The position numbers and the translations under genes were made by a program. From contig JBEBUW010000005.1 in NCBI GenBank assembly GCA_040393065.1, forward strand, positions 24,974 through 88,973: DNA of 64,000 nucleotides. The letters run 5' to 3'. Shown here one piece after another: positions 50,566 to 59,197 of this stretch. The notes beneath the pieces were generated by a model. It was not told where the DNA came from. It was given only the letters and a program-made list of their open reading frames with translations, and did not search any database. How positions within the stretch are numbered: the stretch's first letter is position 1; each line of letters starts with the position of its first letter. The DNA is from JACCWM01 sp040393065 (lineage in GTDB: Bacteria; Myxococcota_A; Bradymonadia; Bradymonadales; Bradymonadaceae).

Positions 50566-51939
50566 ATGACCGAAGCTGTACCGAGGACGATGTCTGTTTA
50601 TTGTGATGAAACGGGGGCGCATGACTGTTCATATTTTGCGTGGGGTTCGATCTGGATGGCGCACGAGCGGCAGGATGAGTTCAATGCTCGGATCGATGCG
50701 ATTGCGAAGAAGCACGGGGTGCGTGGTGAGTTCGGCTGGAAAGATTCGCAGGGGCGTGCGGCGTTTTGTAAGGAGCTTGTACGCTGGTTTTTCCAGCAGC
50801 GGTGGGTGTGCTTTCAGTCGTTGTTTGTGCGCAAGCAGGATATGCGGATCTTTACGACGGAGCGTCTGAAAAACGATACGGTCGCGTATAAAAAGTTGCT
50901 GTGTACGCTGGTTGCGGTGAATGCGGCGAATTTTGATGCGTTGCCGGGCGGTCCGCGCCAGTTTCGGATTCTGGTCGATCAGGTCGGGGATAAGCCGTCG
51001 GTGACGGAGGAAGAATACCGGATTGTTGCGGCGGCGATTCGTAAGCGCACGGATCATGCGTTGCCGCCTGTGGCGACGTTTGCGCGGGTGGACAGTCAGT
51101 CCGCACGTGGGATTCAGCTTGCGGATTTGCTGGTGGGGGCGATTCGTGCGGAGTGGGAAGCCGACGGTAAAAAGCCGATCAAGCGCGGCGGGTTGCGCAA
51201 ATATATTGCGGAGTGCCTGGGCTGGGAGAATTTGCGGGCGACAACGCCGCGGAATCTGAAATTTAATATCTGGCTGCATAACGCGTGTGAGGGGTATGCG
51301 ATGCATCCAATGCGTTTGAAGTATCCGCAGGGAGATCCGGAAGAGGCGTTTTCGGGGAAAGTGGTGATGAGGGGAAGGTCTGGTTTTCGGCCGGGTTTCC
51401 CGTCGGAGTTCCGGTCGGATTGGGGTGAACTTGATGCCAAAAGACGTCTCGCGCGAAGCCGCGAAGCCGCGAAAGGTGCTGTTTTAGAGGCCCACAACAA
51501 AGGCAAGCCAGGCGAAGAAAAGCATGGCACAGGTGAGGACGTGGTAAGAAGTGCGGGGGCGGATGTGGAGGTTGTTGGGGGGAGTCATTTGACGTTGAGG
51601 ATTACGCGGGTTGCGGGAAGTGCGAAGGGGAAAAGCAGTGTCGCGCAAAGCCGCGAAGTCGCGAAGGAAAAGGCAAGAAAGACCAAGGAAAAAAAGCCGA
51701 AGGTGGTGGGGGTGGCTATAAAAGAAACGAAGGCGGCCGAGCGAGCCGAGGCCCGGGCAGAGCGTTTGAAGACGAAGAAGGCGCGGGCACAAGCCTGGGC
51801 CAAGCGAAAGGCGAAGTCGCGGGCGAGGAAAAAGGCAAAGAAAGAGCAGTGGGAAGCCAGGATGAAAGAAAAGGAGGCTTCGCGAAAGGTGGCGAAGCCG
51901 AAGGAAAAGACGAAGAAGAAGGGCGAGGGGGTGAAATAG
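50566..51939 (+). CDS. DUF3800 protein with long Lys/Arg-rich C-terminal tail
   Basis: A 457-residue protein. Residues 8-230 resemble DUF3800, an RNase H-like family often seen with mobile or defence genes: MSVYCDETGAHDCSYFAWGS with the first acidic residue, RILVDQVGDKP, and DSQSARGIQLADLLVGAIRA with the closing Asp residues. From about residue 285 onward it is highly basic (KEKARKTKEKKPKV, KRKAKSRARKKAKKEQWEAR). The tail DNA contains short repeats CGCGAAGCCGCGAAG at 51456 and a variant at 51642, suggesting growth by repeat insertion. The ATG follows GGGAGAGGAGTCGTT. Confidence 0.78.
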   Translation: MTEAVPRTMSVYCDETGAHDCSYFAWGSIWMAHERQDEFNARIDAIAKKHGVRGEFGWKDSQGRAAFCKELVRWFFQQRWVCFQSLFVRKQDMRIFTTERLKNDTVAYKKLLCTLVAVNAANFDALPGGPRQFRILVDQVGDKPSVTEEEYRIVAAAIRKRTDHALPPVATFARVDSQSARGIQLADLLVGAIRAEWEADGKKPIKRGGLRKYIAECLGWENLRATTPRNLKFNIWLHNACEGYAMHPMRLKYPQGDPEEAFSGKVVMRGRSGFRPGFPSEFRSDWGELDAKRRLARSREAAKGAVLEAHNKGKPGEEKHGTGEDVVRSAGADVEVVGGSHLTLRITRVAGSAKGKSSVAQSREVAKEKARKTKEKKPKVVGVAIKETKAAERAEARAERLKTKKARAQAWAKRKAKSRARKKAKKEQWEARMKEKEASRKVAKPKEKTKKKGEGVK

Positions 51940-52470
51940 GTTGAGGGGGCAAATATTGCTTCGGGGGCATCAGGATAGGGGGTTGAGGGGCTGTTGGAGT
52001 GGGTGGACGGTGGTGAAAACGGGGTCAAGGGAGCGGCTGAGCAGGTTTTTGCGGCCGGGGGGAACTTCAGGGCTGTTTTGGAGGACGATCTTCGAGAAAT
52101 CGGATGGGGTTGAGGGCCTGGTGGGGCAGTTGCCTGGCAGAAAATCAGGGGTTTGAGGCCTGTGAGGTGTGGGGCGGGGGCGTTTTGATAGGGGGTTGAG
52201 GGAATGAGGCGTTGGGGCGAGGGCGTCCAAACTAACGTTGAGGTTGAGGGAAAGATGGTTTGGTGTGCTCGGTTGCGGTCTTGAGGGGGCTCCAAAGTGC
52301 GTGGGCGTGTTCGGTTGCGGCCTCGAGGGGATATTTAAGAGGGTTGGGAGCGTGATGTGGTCGGGTCAAGGGTAGGTGAAAATGCCCTGAGCCCAGGCAA
52401 GGCAAGTTTGAGGGTACCTTGAAATAGTATGGGGGCATGCCTTTCGGGGATTGACAGAGAAAACCAGTCC
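51940..52470. other. G-rich gene-free spacer with recurring TTGAGGG
   Basis: No convincing gene is seen. TTGAGGG or a close variant recurs at least seven times (near 51951, 51983, 52108, 52197, 52244, 52281, 52409), twice within GATAGGGGGTTGAGGG. It may be a decayed repeat array. Confidence 0.4.
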
Positions 52471-52604
52471 GGGTGATGGTAGCTGCATCGTTTTTGCAGG
52501 AAGTTCTAGGAATTTGCGGGTTTTCTTTTGTCTCGTTTTGTTTTTTGGCGAGGCTTTATTTCAACGAATGTGCTCTTGAAGCGCGTGTTGCGAGGAGTGA
52601 AACA

Positions 52605-53465
52605 ATGTCGATGTCCTACCTTACCAGTCATTCGATGTTGGCGATCAGCCACGATATTCTCAACGATTCTGTGAAGCTCAGCCTGTTGGAGCGCGATGAG
52701 TTGACGAAAAACTGGATTCCGCGTCTGCGCAAGGTTCATGATGAGTTGGCGCTGCTCACGAAAGTGGATGGGGACTTGCAGGCGCGGTTGCGAGAAATTT
52801 CGGAGGAGCTGCGGGTCTGTGATCAGATTCACGACCGGATTGCGCGGGGGATTTATCGTGGGCTGGAATCGACGGCAGATCTGTGTGCGACGGCGGAGGA
52901 AGGGCGTGTTTTCATTGAAATTCGTGATTTGCTTTTTCCGGATGGGCTTTCAATCAATTCGTTGTCGTATCGTGATCAGTCGGGGAATGTGCTGAAGGTG
53001 TCGCAGCAGGCGACGGCGTCGATTCGAGCAGTGCTCGCCAACATTGTGCCGAATGGTCGCACGTTTGAGCAGTCGTTTGATATGTGGGTGGCAAACGGCG
53101 AGCAGATGGGCAAGTTGGTGGCGGAGCGGGCGATTCTCAGCGGGGAGGAGGATGATACCCGGGTTTCGGCCGGGGATCTGCGGGAGGTACGCAACCGTTG
53201 GATTCTAACGTTCAATGTGCTCTTGTCAGCGCTGAATCTGCTTGAAATGAGTGACGCGGACCGCCGCCGGCTGTTGTCGAATCTGCGGGATGCCGAGGCG
53301 GCTGCGGTGCGCACGCGTGCGGCTGAGCAGCGTCGGAAGGTGCAGGTTGAAGGTGGTGAAGTTGCGGGTGGTGATGTTGTGGGTGGTGTTGTTGTGGATA
53401 CTGGCGAGGATGGGGGGCAGGTTAGCGATGAATCCTCGGTGAATCCGGTGGCGGAAGACGTGTAA
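52605..53465 (+). CDS. hypothetical protein
   Basis: A 286-residue protein that I do not recognise. Residues 1-235 are helical (SMLAISHDILNDSVKLSLLE, LQARLREISEELRVCDQIHD, LLSALNLLEMSDADRRRLL). The last 50 residues are a low-complexity Gly/Val/Asp/Glu tail with repeated GGDV/GGVV units. I chose ATG 52605 because GAGGAGTGAAACA precedes it; the frame is open upstream to 52473 through a hydrophobic stretch (FSFVSFCFLARLYF), so a longer membrane-anchored form is possible. A bidirectional terminator follows. Confidence 0.6.
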   Translation: MSMSYLTSHSMLAISHDILNDSVKLSLLERDELTKNWIPRLRKVHDELALLTKVDGDLQARLREISEELRVCDQIHDRIARGIYRGLESTADLCATAEEGRVFIEIRDLLFPDGLSINSLSYRDQSGNVLKVSQQATASIRAVLANIVPNGRTFEQSFDMWVANGEQMGKLVAERAILSGEEDDTRVSAGDLREVRNRWILTFNVLLSALNLLEMSDADRRRLLSNLRDAEAAAVRTRAAEQRRKVQVEGGEVAGGDVVGGVVVDTGEDGGQVSDESSVNPVAEDV

Positions 53466-53487
53466 TTTGTTCTGGTGGAATTGCTTT

Positions 53488-53552
53488 AAAAAAACTCGTC
53501 AGTTCCAGGCCTCGGATGTGTATTCCGGGTCTGTGAACTGGCGAGTTTTTTT
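53488..53552. terminator. strong bidirectional terminator
   Basis: AAAAAAACTCGTCAGTTC (53488-53505) pairs with GAACTGGCGAGTTTTTTT (53535-53552) with one wobble. A/T runs on both sides allow use from either direction. Confidence 0.8.
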
Positions 53553-53591
53553 GTGTCTGTGGTGGTGCGTTGGCAGGACGATGCCGGGGTG

Positions 53592-53661
53592 ATGCACGCG
53601 GGGTGCATGGCCCGGAAAGTGGCCTGGGGTAAGGGGGAAACGGGGCTGGTGCCCCGTTTTT
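53592..53661 (+). repeat. structured GCAC/GTGC repeat, copy 7
   Basis: ATGCACGCGGGGTGCAT hairpin, GGCCCGGAAAGTGGCC, TGGGGTAAGG, then AAACGGGGC / GCCCCGTTT closing stem followed by TTT. It is the first of three units spaced exactly 215 bases apart. Confidence 0.85.
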
Positions 53662-53806
53662 GTTGAGAATTGTGTGTGGGAAACGGACGTTGGGAAGTCG
53701 GGTAGGTGGGAGGATTTTGTTCTGGTTTTGTGAGGCGTTTTTTGGGGGGTGGGTTGCGGGTGCAAAAAATTTTTGTGCGGTGCACGGACAGGGCTATTCC
53801 GGGGCC

Positions 53807-53876
53807 ATGCACGCGGGGTGCATGGGCCGAAATGTGGCCTGGGGTAAGGAGGAAACGGGGTTGGAGCCCCGTTTTT
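53807..53876 (+). repeat. structured GCAC/GTGC repeat, copy 8
   Basis: Same three-stem layout as copy 7, starting exactly 215 bases later. The sequence between them (GAATTGTGTGTGG, GTTGGGAAGTCGGGT, TGCACGGACAGGGCTATTCC) is also partly shared, so the repeat belongs to a larger tandem unit. Confidence 0.85.
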
Positions 53877-54021
53877 GTTGAGAATTGTGTGTGGAAAGCG
53901 GGCGTTGGGAAGTCGGGTGGATGAGAGGAATTGCCCAGGCTTTTCTGACGTGTTTGGAGGTACGGATATGGAGAGACAAAAACTTTTGCGGCAATGCACG
54001 GACAGGGCTATTCCGGGGGGC

Positions 54022-54090
54022 ATGCACGCAGGGTGCATGGCCCGGAATGTGGCCTGGGGTAAGGGGGAAACGGGGCTGGCGCCCCGTTTT
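54022..54090 (+). repeat. structured GCAC/GTGC repeat, copy 9
   Basis: It starts 215 bases after copy 8, again preceded by GCACGGACAGGGCTATTCC. It closes with AAACGGGGCTGGCGCCCCGTTTT and ends about 20 bases before the 3' end of the leftward acyl-CoA dehydrogenase. Confidence 0.85.
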
Positions 54091-54111
54091 GAGGGTAGAA
54101 TTGAGGGGGGC

Positions 54112-55899
54112 TTAGAAGGGGTAGCGTTCGCGATCGACGACGAGGTCGGCGACGATGCGGCGCAGGCCGATGAGGTCGACGCGCGGGTGGAATGAGAGGC
54201 GGTCGAGGGCCTGGAGGTGGGTTTCGAGCTTTTCGCCTCGGGAGAGGTTAGCCAGCAGGTTTTCGGCGGTGGTGCGGATGAGCTGGCTGGAGGTGGTGAG
54301 GGCGACGCGGGTGGCGGCGCGTTGTCCTTCGCAGGATTCATAGCCGTTGTCGGCGATGAGCTGGAGGGTACGGGTGAGGGTGGAATCCATGGCGTAGAGA
54401 TGGATGATGAGGTCGGCCAGGTCCATGAGGATCTCTTGTTCCTTGGGAAGGTTGGCCATGTGTTTCTGGATCGCCTGGTTGGCGCAGTAGACGACGAGTT
54501 GTTTGCTTTGTTCGGTCATGAATTTTTCGAACGCAAGCGTGGGGTCGTTGTCCTGAGCGGGGGGGGTTGGTTTTTCGGGTTGCGCGAGGGCGGCTTCGAC
54601 TTTCTGGATGGTGCCGAAGAGGTTGAGCTGGCCTTTCATGGTGCGTTTTAAGATCAGGCCGGGGATGAGCATGCGGTTGATTTCGTTGGTGCCTTCGAAG
54701 ATGCGGTTGATGCGGGAGTCGCGGTAGAGGCGTTCGACTTCGTATTCGGCGGAGTAGCCGTAACCACCGTGGATCTGGACGGCTTCGTCGACGACAAAGT
54801 CGATGACTTCGGAGCCGACGACTTTCATGATCGAGTCTTCGACGGCGAATTCCTCGATGGCGGCCATGGCCTGCTCGGTGTAGTCGGGGGCGTTGTGATC
54901 GAGTTTTTCCAAGTGGTTGTCCATGTAGCCGGCGACACGGTAGCTCATGGATTCGAGGACGTAGGAGCGGATGGCCATTTCGGCGAGTTTGGTGCGGATG
55001 GCGCCGAAATCGGAGATGGGTTGGCCAAATTGCTTGCGTTCTTTGGCGTAGAGGGTGGCGATTTCCATTGTGAATTTGGCGCCGCCCAGAACACCGACAC
55101 CGAGTTTGAAGCGACCGATGTTGAGGATGTTGAAGGCGATTTTGTGGCCTTTGCCGATTTCGCCGAGCAGGTTTTCGACGGGAACTTTGACGTTGTCGAG
55201 GTTGACCTGTCGGGTGGAGGAGCCTTTGATGCCCATTTTCTTTTCTTCGGCACCGGTGGAAACGCCTTCGAGATTGGCTTCGACCAGGAACGCGGTGAAT
55301 TTGTTGCCGTCAACCTGGGCAAAGACGGTGTAGAGGTCGGCGAAACCGGCGTTGGTGATCCACATTTTGGTGCCGTTCAAAATGTAGTGTTTGCCGTCTT
55401 CGCTGAGGACGGCGGTGGTTTTGGCAGCGAGTGCGTCGGAGCCGCTGCCGGGTTCGGTGAGGGCGTAGGCTGCGATGAGTTCGCCGGTGGCCAGGCGCGG
55501 CAGGTATTTTTCTTTTTGTTCGGGGGTTCCGAAGTAGACCAGGGGCAGGGTGCCGATGCCGGTGTGGGCGCCAAAGGTCGTGGAGAACGCGCCGTAGCGG
55601 GCGAGTTTTTCCATGACGAGCATGCTGGTGGTTTTGTCGACTTCCAGGCCGCCGTATTGCTCGGGGATGTCGATCATGAGCAGGCCGATATCGGCGGCTT
55701 TTTTGAGCAGCTCGACCATTTTGTCGAAGTCGCCGCCTTCGAGTCGTTCGATGTGGGGCATGACTTCGCGGAGCATGAATTCATCAGCGGTTTGAGCGAA
55801 CATGCGCTGATCTTCGGTAAATTTTTCCGGGGTAAGGATCGTTTCTTCGCCGACGTCGCGGATCAGAAATGCGCAGCCCTGTGGCTTCTGGTTGCTCAT
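54112..55899 (-). CDS. acyl-CoA dehydrogenase
   Basis: A 595-residue FAD-dependent acyl-CoA dehydrogenase for the first step of fatty-acid beta-oxidation. The flavin-contact motifs AYALTEPGSGSD and KMWITNAGFAD are intact, followed by ERKQFGQPISDFGAIR, VQIHGGYGYSAEYEVERLYR and RINRIFEGTNEINR with the probable catalytic Glu. The extra 170 residues after the core (LAQPEKPTPPAQ onward) make it VLCAD/FadE5-like in size. The start ATG follows GGAGAAACC. A TetR-type operator lies 90 bases upstream, so regulation by acyl-CoA is likely. Confidence 0.92.
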   Translation of the reverse strand: MSNQKPQGCAFLIRDVGEETILTPEKFTEDQRMFAQTADEFMLREVMPHIERLEGGDFDKMVELLKKAADIGLLMIDIPEQYGGLEVDKTTSMLVMEKLARYGAFSTTFGAHTGIGTLPLVYFGTPEQKEKYLPRLATGELIAAYALTEPGSGSDALAAKTTAVLSEDGKHYILNGTKMWITNAGFADLYTVFAQVDGNKFTAFLVEANLEGVSTGAEEKKMGIKGSSTRQVNLDNVKVPVENLLGEIGKGHKIAFNILNIGRFKLGVGVLGGAKFTMEIATLYAKERKQFGQPISDFGAIRTKLAEMAIRSYVLESMSYRVAGYMDNHLEKLDHNAPDYTEQAMAAIEEFAVEDSIMKVVGSEVIDFVVDEAVQIHGGYGYSAEYEVERLYRDSRINRIFEGTNEINRMLIPGLILKRTMKGQLNLFGTIQKVEAALAQPEKPTPPAQDNDPTLAFEKFMTEQSKQLVVYCANQAIQKHMANLPKEQEILMDLADLIIHLYAMDSTLTRTLQLIADNGYESCEGQRAATRVALTTSSQLIRTTAENLLANLSRGEKLETHLQALDRLSFHPRVDLIGLRRIVADLVVDRERYPF

Positions 55900-55989
55900 G
55901 GTTTCTCCATTTTTATGTTTGGGAATGTGATAAGAAAGGAAGTGAAAATCGTGCTTATGAGGGATGGATTCCCTGGAGGGTAGGGATAA

Positions 55990-56003
55990 TGAATGACCAT
56001 TCA
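55990..56003. promoter_or_regulatory. FadR/YsiA-like TetR operator
   Basis: TGAATG and CATTCA form a 6-bp inverted repeat with 2-base spacing, about 90 bases upstream of the acyl-CoA dehydrogenase start. It resembles the TGAATGA...TCATTCA boxes of Bacillus FadR (YsiA), a TetR-family repressor of beta-oxidation released by acyl-CoA. The repressor gene is not in the window. Confidence 0.55.
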
Positions 56004-56134
56004 GTCACCGAGCGCACCTTAGCGATTTTGCGTAGGTAGCGTCAACAAGATCGCGGCAAAAGAGGGAGGAAATCCGCAACAAAAGCGAAATTACGGTAGA
56101 AATGTAGTGGTCGTCGGGTGAAAAGCGACTGTGC

Positions 56135-58966
56135 TTAGCGGAGTTCGGGTGGCTTTTCGGCTTGGGGGCCGGTGTAGACGAAGCTTTTGAGTTTGGTGAG
56201 TAGTTCGAGGTGGCGGTCGTCGGCGCGCCATTCTTCGGTGAGGGTGTAGGTGATGGTGTCGCGTTTTCGGCCGGGGGTGGCGTGTCGCTGGAGAACGCCC
56301 CAGTCGATGAGAAGGCGGATGGCGTTGACGAAGGTGGGTTTGGACAGGCTTTCGAAGAGGAGGACCTGGCCGCGGAGGTAGTCGCTGCGGCCTTGTTTGA
56401 GGGCGGCTTTGATGAGTTCCTGGTCTTCGAATTCGCGTTCGGCGATTTCGGTGAGGAATCCGGCGATGATCGCGTAGGCTTCGAGAAAAGAGAGGATCAT
56501 GCGGCGGAAAAACTCGAGTTCGGTGGTGGTTTCGATGAGGACTTGTTGGTCATCGACGCGCAACCAGCCGGAGGATTCGAAGAAGCGCAGGGTGCGTTCG
56601 AAGACGTTTTCGAATTCGGCACGCTCGGCGTAGATCCATTCGTATTTGAAGAGTCGGCTGAGGAAGAGCGTGTCCTTTTGGAGGGCGTCGTAGTCGATGG
56701 TGTCGGCTTGAAAGCGCAAGATGGCGGTGGCGAGCAGGGCTTCGGGGACAAAGTAGTGGACGAGGGTGTTGCGGTAGAAAGAGAGTTCGAGGCGGGTTTC
56801 GTCGTCGAGTTTGTAGAAGGTTTCGTCTTCTTCGCGGGTGATGGTGACTTGTTTGTTGTCTTCGAAAATGGCGAGTACGCGGTCTGTTACGGGGGCGACG
56901 GCCTGGCCGATGGCGGATTCGATGGACCGTGTTGACGAGGCTGATTCGAGTTGAAGCTGTTGGTTTTCGAGGGCGTCGCGCAACAGGCCGGAAAGGCGTG
57001 CAGCGCGCTCAGGCTGGGTCAAGAAACGGAGCACGAAGCCGGCTTCCTGGAGGAAGCGTTTGCGATCGGTGCCGCGCATGGAATTATTGAGCAGGACGGT
57101 TGCGACGAGAGCGGTGGGCGAAACGGTGGTGACGCCGTTGATGTCATAGATGATGCGGTGGGCGAGTCGCACGGTGAGGCGATCGATCTCGGCGTCGTCG
57201 GTGTAGTGGCGGGTGATGCCGTATTTGTCGAGGTATTCGCCGAGATCGATGGGTTTGTCGAATTCGACGTAGAGGCGGCCGTATTTGCTGGCGAGTAGTT
57301 TTGGGGTTTTGAGCAGGCCGGTGAGGCTTTCTTTTTCTTTTTCTTCGCCGAGGACTTCGCGTCGGTAGGAGCGTTCTTCGATGATTTTTTCGTAGCCGAC
57401 GGAGATCGGGACGAATTTCAGGGATTCGATGCGGCCGGAGATGTAGGCGCGGATCATCATGTCGAGCATGCCGTAGCGTGGTTTGATGAGTTTTCCGGTG
57501 CGGCTGCGGGTGCCTTCGATGAAAAATTCGATGGGATAGCGCTCTTCCATGAGGCGGATCAGGTATTCGCGGAAGATGACGGGGTAGAGATCGTCGCCTT
57601 TGAAGGAGCGGCGCAAAAAGAATGCGCCGGCGCGGCGGAAAATCCAGCCCATGGGCCAGAACGACAGGTTGACGCCGGCTGCGATGTGGGGCGGGATCAG
57701 GCCGTACTGGTAGAAAACGTAGCTTAATACCAGGTAGTCGATGTGGCTTTTGTGGCTGGGAACCAGGACGATGGCGCTGGATTTTGCGGCGGCGCGTACT
57801 TCGTCGAGGCCTTGTTGGTCGACTTCGAACCCGTCGTAGATCCGGTACCAGATCAGGCTTAAGACGGAGCTGAATATTTTGAGCATCAAGAGGCTTGGTT
57901 CGGCCGCGATTTCGTTGAACTGGGCAAGTGCGCGTTTGCGAACCTGTTCTTCGGAGATGTTTTCAGCCCGGGCGACTTGCTGGATGGCCTGCATGACTTC
58001 GGGGCGAAGCATGAGTTCTTTGTAGATGGTTTCGCGGGGTACGCCGGTGGGGCCGAGGATGACCTGGCGTTCCTGGCGGATGTGTTCGTCGAGGCGGTCG
58101 CGCAAGAGTTCGGAGGCGTCGGCGCTGCCGGCGTTGGGGTATTCGCGGACGAATTCCTGGAGGTTGATGCCGGTGGAAACCTGGACCATGGGCTGGCCAA
58201 GTTTGAAGAAGGTCTGCCAGACGGTCTGGATGTAATTGAGGGTTTTTCTAAAGAATCCGGGGGCTTGCACGGTTCCGAAGATGTCGTCTAAAAATCCGGC
58301 GCGGCGCGGGTCGGGGCGTTTTTCCCAGACCAGGAGCAGGGGAATGACGAAGATCGGCTCGGCAGTGCTGCGCTGCGCGCGGATCAGGCGGAGCAGATAT
58401 TTCTGGCTAAATTCGATGGCGTCGTCGGCCGGGCGACGTGCTTGTTCAAGGAATAAAAATACGGGGACGCCGTGGCTGACCAGGGCTTCGACCTGGATTT
58501 CGGGTTTTTCGCGGTTTTTTCTGCGGAAGAGGTTTTTGAACCAGAAGGTAAAGCCGCGCAGCCAGTGGATACGGATGCTGTTGGCGAATTTTGCAAGCGG
58601 GAGATCGTGCTGCAAAAAGGCGTAGTTGAAGTAGAGATAATCGAGCAGGCTGCGGGTTTGCATGACGTAGACAACGTTTCCGCGTTGGGCGGCGTCGCGG
58701 ATGTTTTCGACGCATCGTTGTTCAAAGAGAACGTGTGCAAAGAGCAGATTGCCGACAAAGCGCAGAAACCGGCTCATCTTGGTGAGCATGGCGGAAGGCG
58801 CCGTGGTATTTTGCAGCGTGCGGGCCAGCTGGGTGCGCTGTCCGGCGGAGGAGGAAGCGGCGACTTCTGAGCTTTCTGCGAGGCCATCGTCCAGAATCGG
58901 CAAGCCTTCTGGCAAGATGGAGTCAGTGTGGTCTGGGTCTGGTGTGGATTCTGGCTTCAAAACCAT
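56135..58966 (-). CDS. plsB: glycerol-3-phosphate 1-O-acyltransferase
   Basis: A 943-residue PlsB, which acylates glycerol-3-phosphate at position 1 in the first step of phospholipid synthesis at the inner membrane. The catalytic HxxxxD motif is in VPSHKSHIDYLVLSYVF (about residue 410). The glycerophosphate-binding GAFFLRR and FFIEGTRSRTGK blocks follow, then PKYG-like KPRYGMLDMM. It is about 130 residues longer than E. coli PlsB, mostly in the N-terminal region. The ATG is preceded by TCAGGA at very short spacing, so a slightly later start is possible. It is in the same direction as the acyl-CoA dehydrogenase but widely spaced. Confidence 0.94.
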   Translation of the reverse strand: MVLKPESTPDPDHTDSILPEGLPILDDGLAESSEVAASSSAGQRTQLARTLQNTTAPSAMLTKMSRFLRFVGNLLFAHVLFEQRCVENIRDAAQRGNVVYVMQTRSLLDYLYFNYAFLQHDLPLAKFANSIRIHWLRGFTFWFKNLFRRKNREKPEIQVEALVSHGVPVFLFLEQARRPADDAIEFSQKYLLRLIRAQRSTAEPIFVIPLLLVWEKRPDPRRAGFLDDIFGTVQAPGFFRKTLNYIQTVWQTFFKLGQPMVQVSTGINLQEFVREYPNAGSADASELLRDRLDEHIRQERQVILGPTGVPRETIYKELMLRPEVMQAIQQVARAENISEEQVRKRALAQFNEIAAEPSLLMLKIFSSVLSLIWYRIYDGFEVDQQGLDEVRAAAKSSAIVLVPSHKSHIDYLVLSYVFYQYGLIPPHIAAGVNLSFWPMGWIFRRAGAFFLRRSFKGDDLYPVIFREYLIRLMEERYPIEFFIEGTRSRTGKLIKPRYGMLDMMIRAYISGRIESLKFVPISVGYEKIIEERSYRREVLGEEKEKESLTGLLKTPKLLASKYGRLYVEFDKPIDLGEYLDKYGITRHYTDDAEIDRLTVRLAHRIIYDINGVTTVSPTALVATVLLNNSMRGTDRKRFLQEAGFVLRFLTQPERAARLSGLLRDALENQQLQLESASSTRSIESAIGQAVAPVTDRVLAIFEDNKQVTITREEDETFYKLDDETRLELSFYRNTLVHYFVPEALLATAILRFQADTIDYDALQKDTLFLSRLFKYEWIYAERAEFENVFERTLRFFESSGWLRVDDQQVLIETTTELEFFRRMILSFLEAYAIIAGFLTEIAEREFEDQELIKAALKQGRSDYLRGQVLLFESLSKPTFVNAIRLLIDWGVLQRHATPGRKRDTITYTLTEEWRADDRHLELLTKLKSFVYTGPQAEKPPELR

Positions 58967-59197
58967 TCCTGAATAAACGATACAGAGGCGTCTTTAACGC
59001 AGACGAAACAGGGTGTTTATAGATGCATGCATCGGTAACGGCAACTTGCAAGGATGAAACGGCGTCAGGCAACGTTCTTGCGTGTATTTCAAGCCTGTGT
59101 TACTTGCAATGATAGAGCTGTCCAGGGAGAAATCCGGCGGAAAAATACGGCAAAAGGGCAGTGCTTTTCGCAAACGCAATAGAAAGGAGTGGTGCTT

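Noticed and set aside
53592..54090. tRNA or riboswitch cluster
   Set aside because: The hairpins are regular, but there is no tRNA T-loop sequence or known riboswitch core, and the copies do not sit in front of a common gene type.
54769..55983. 404-codon rightward frame
   Set aside because: Asp/Gly/Phe-rich translation antisense to the acyl-CoA dehydrogenase.
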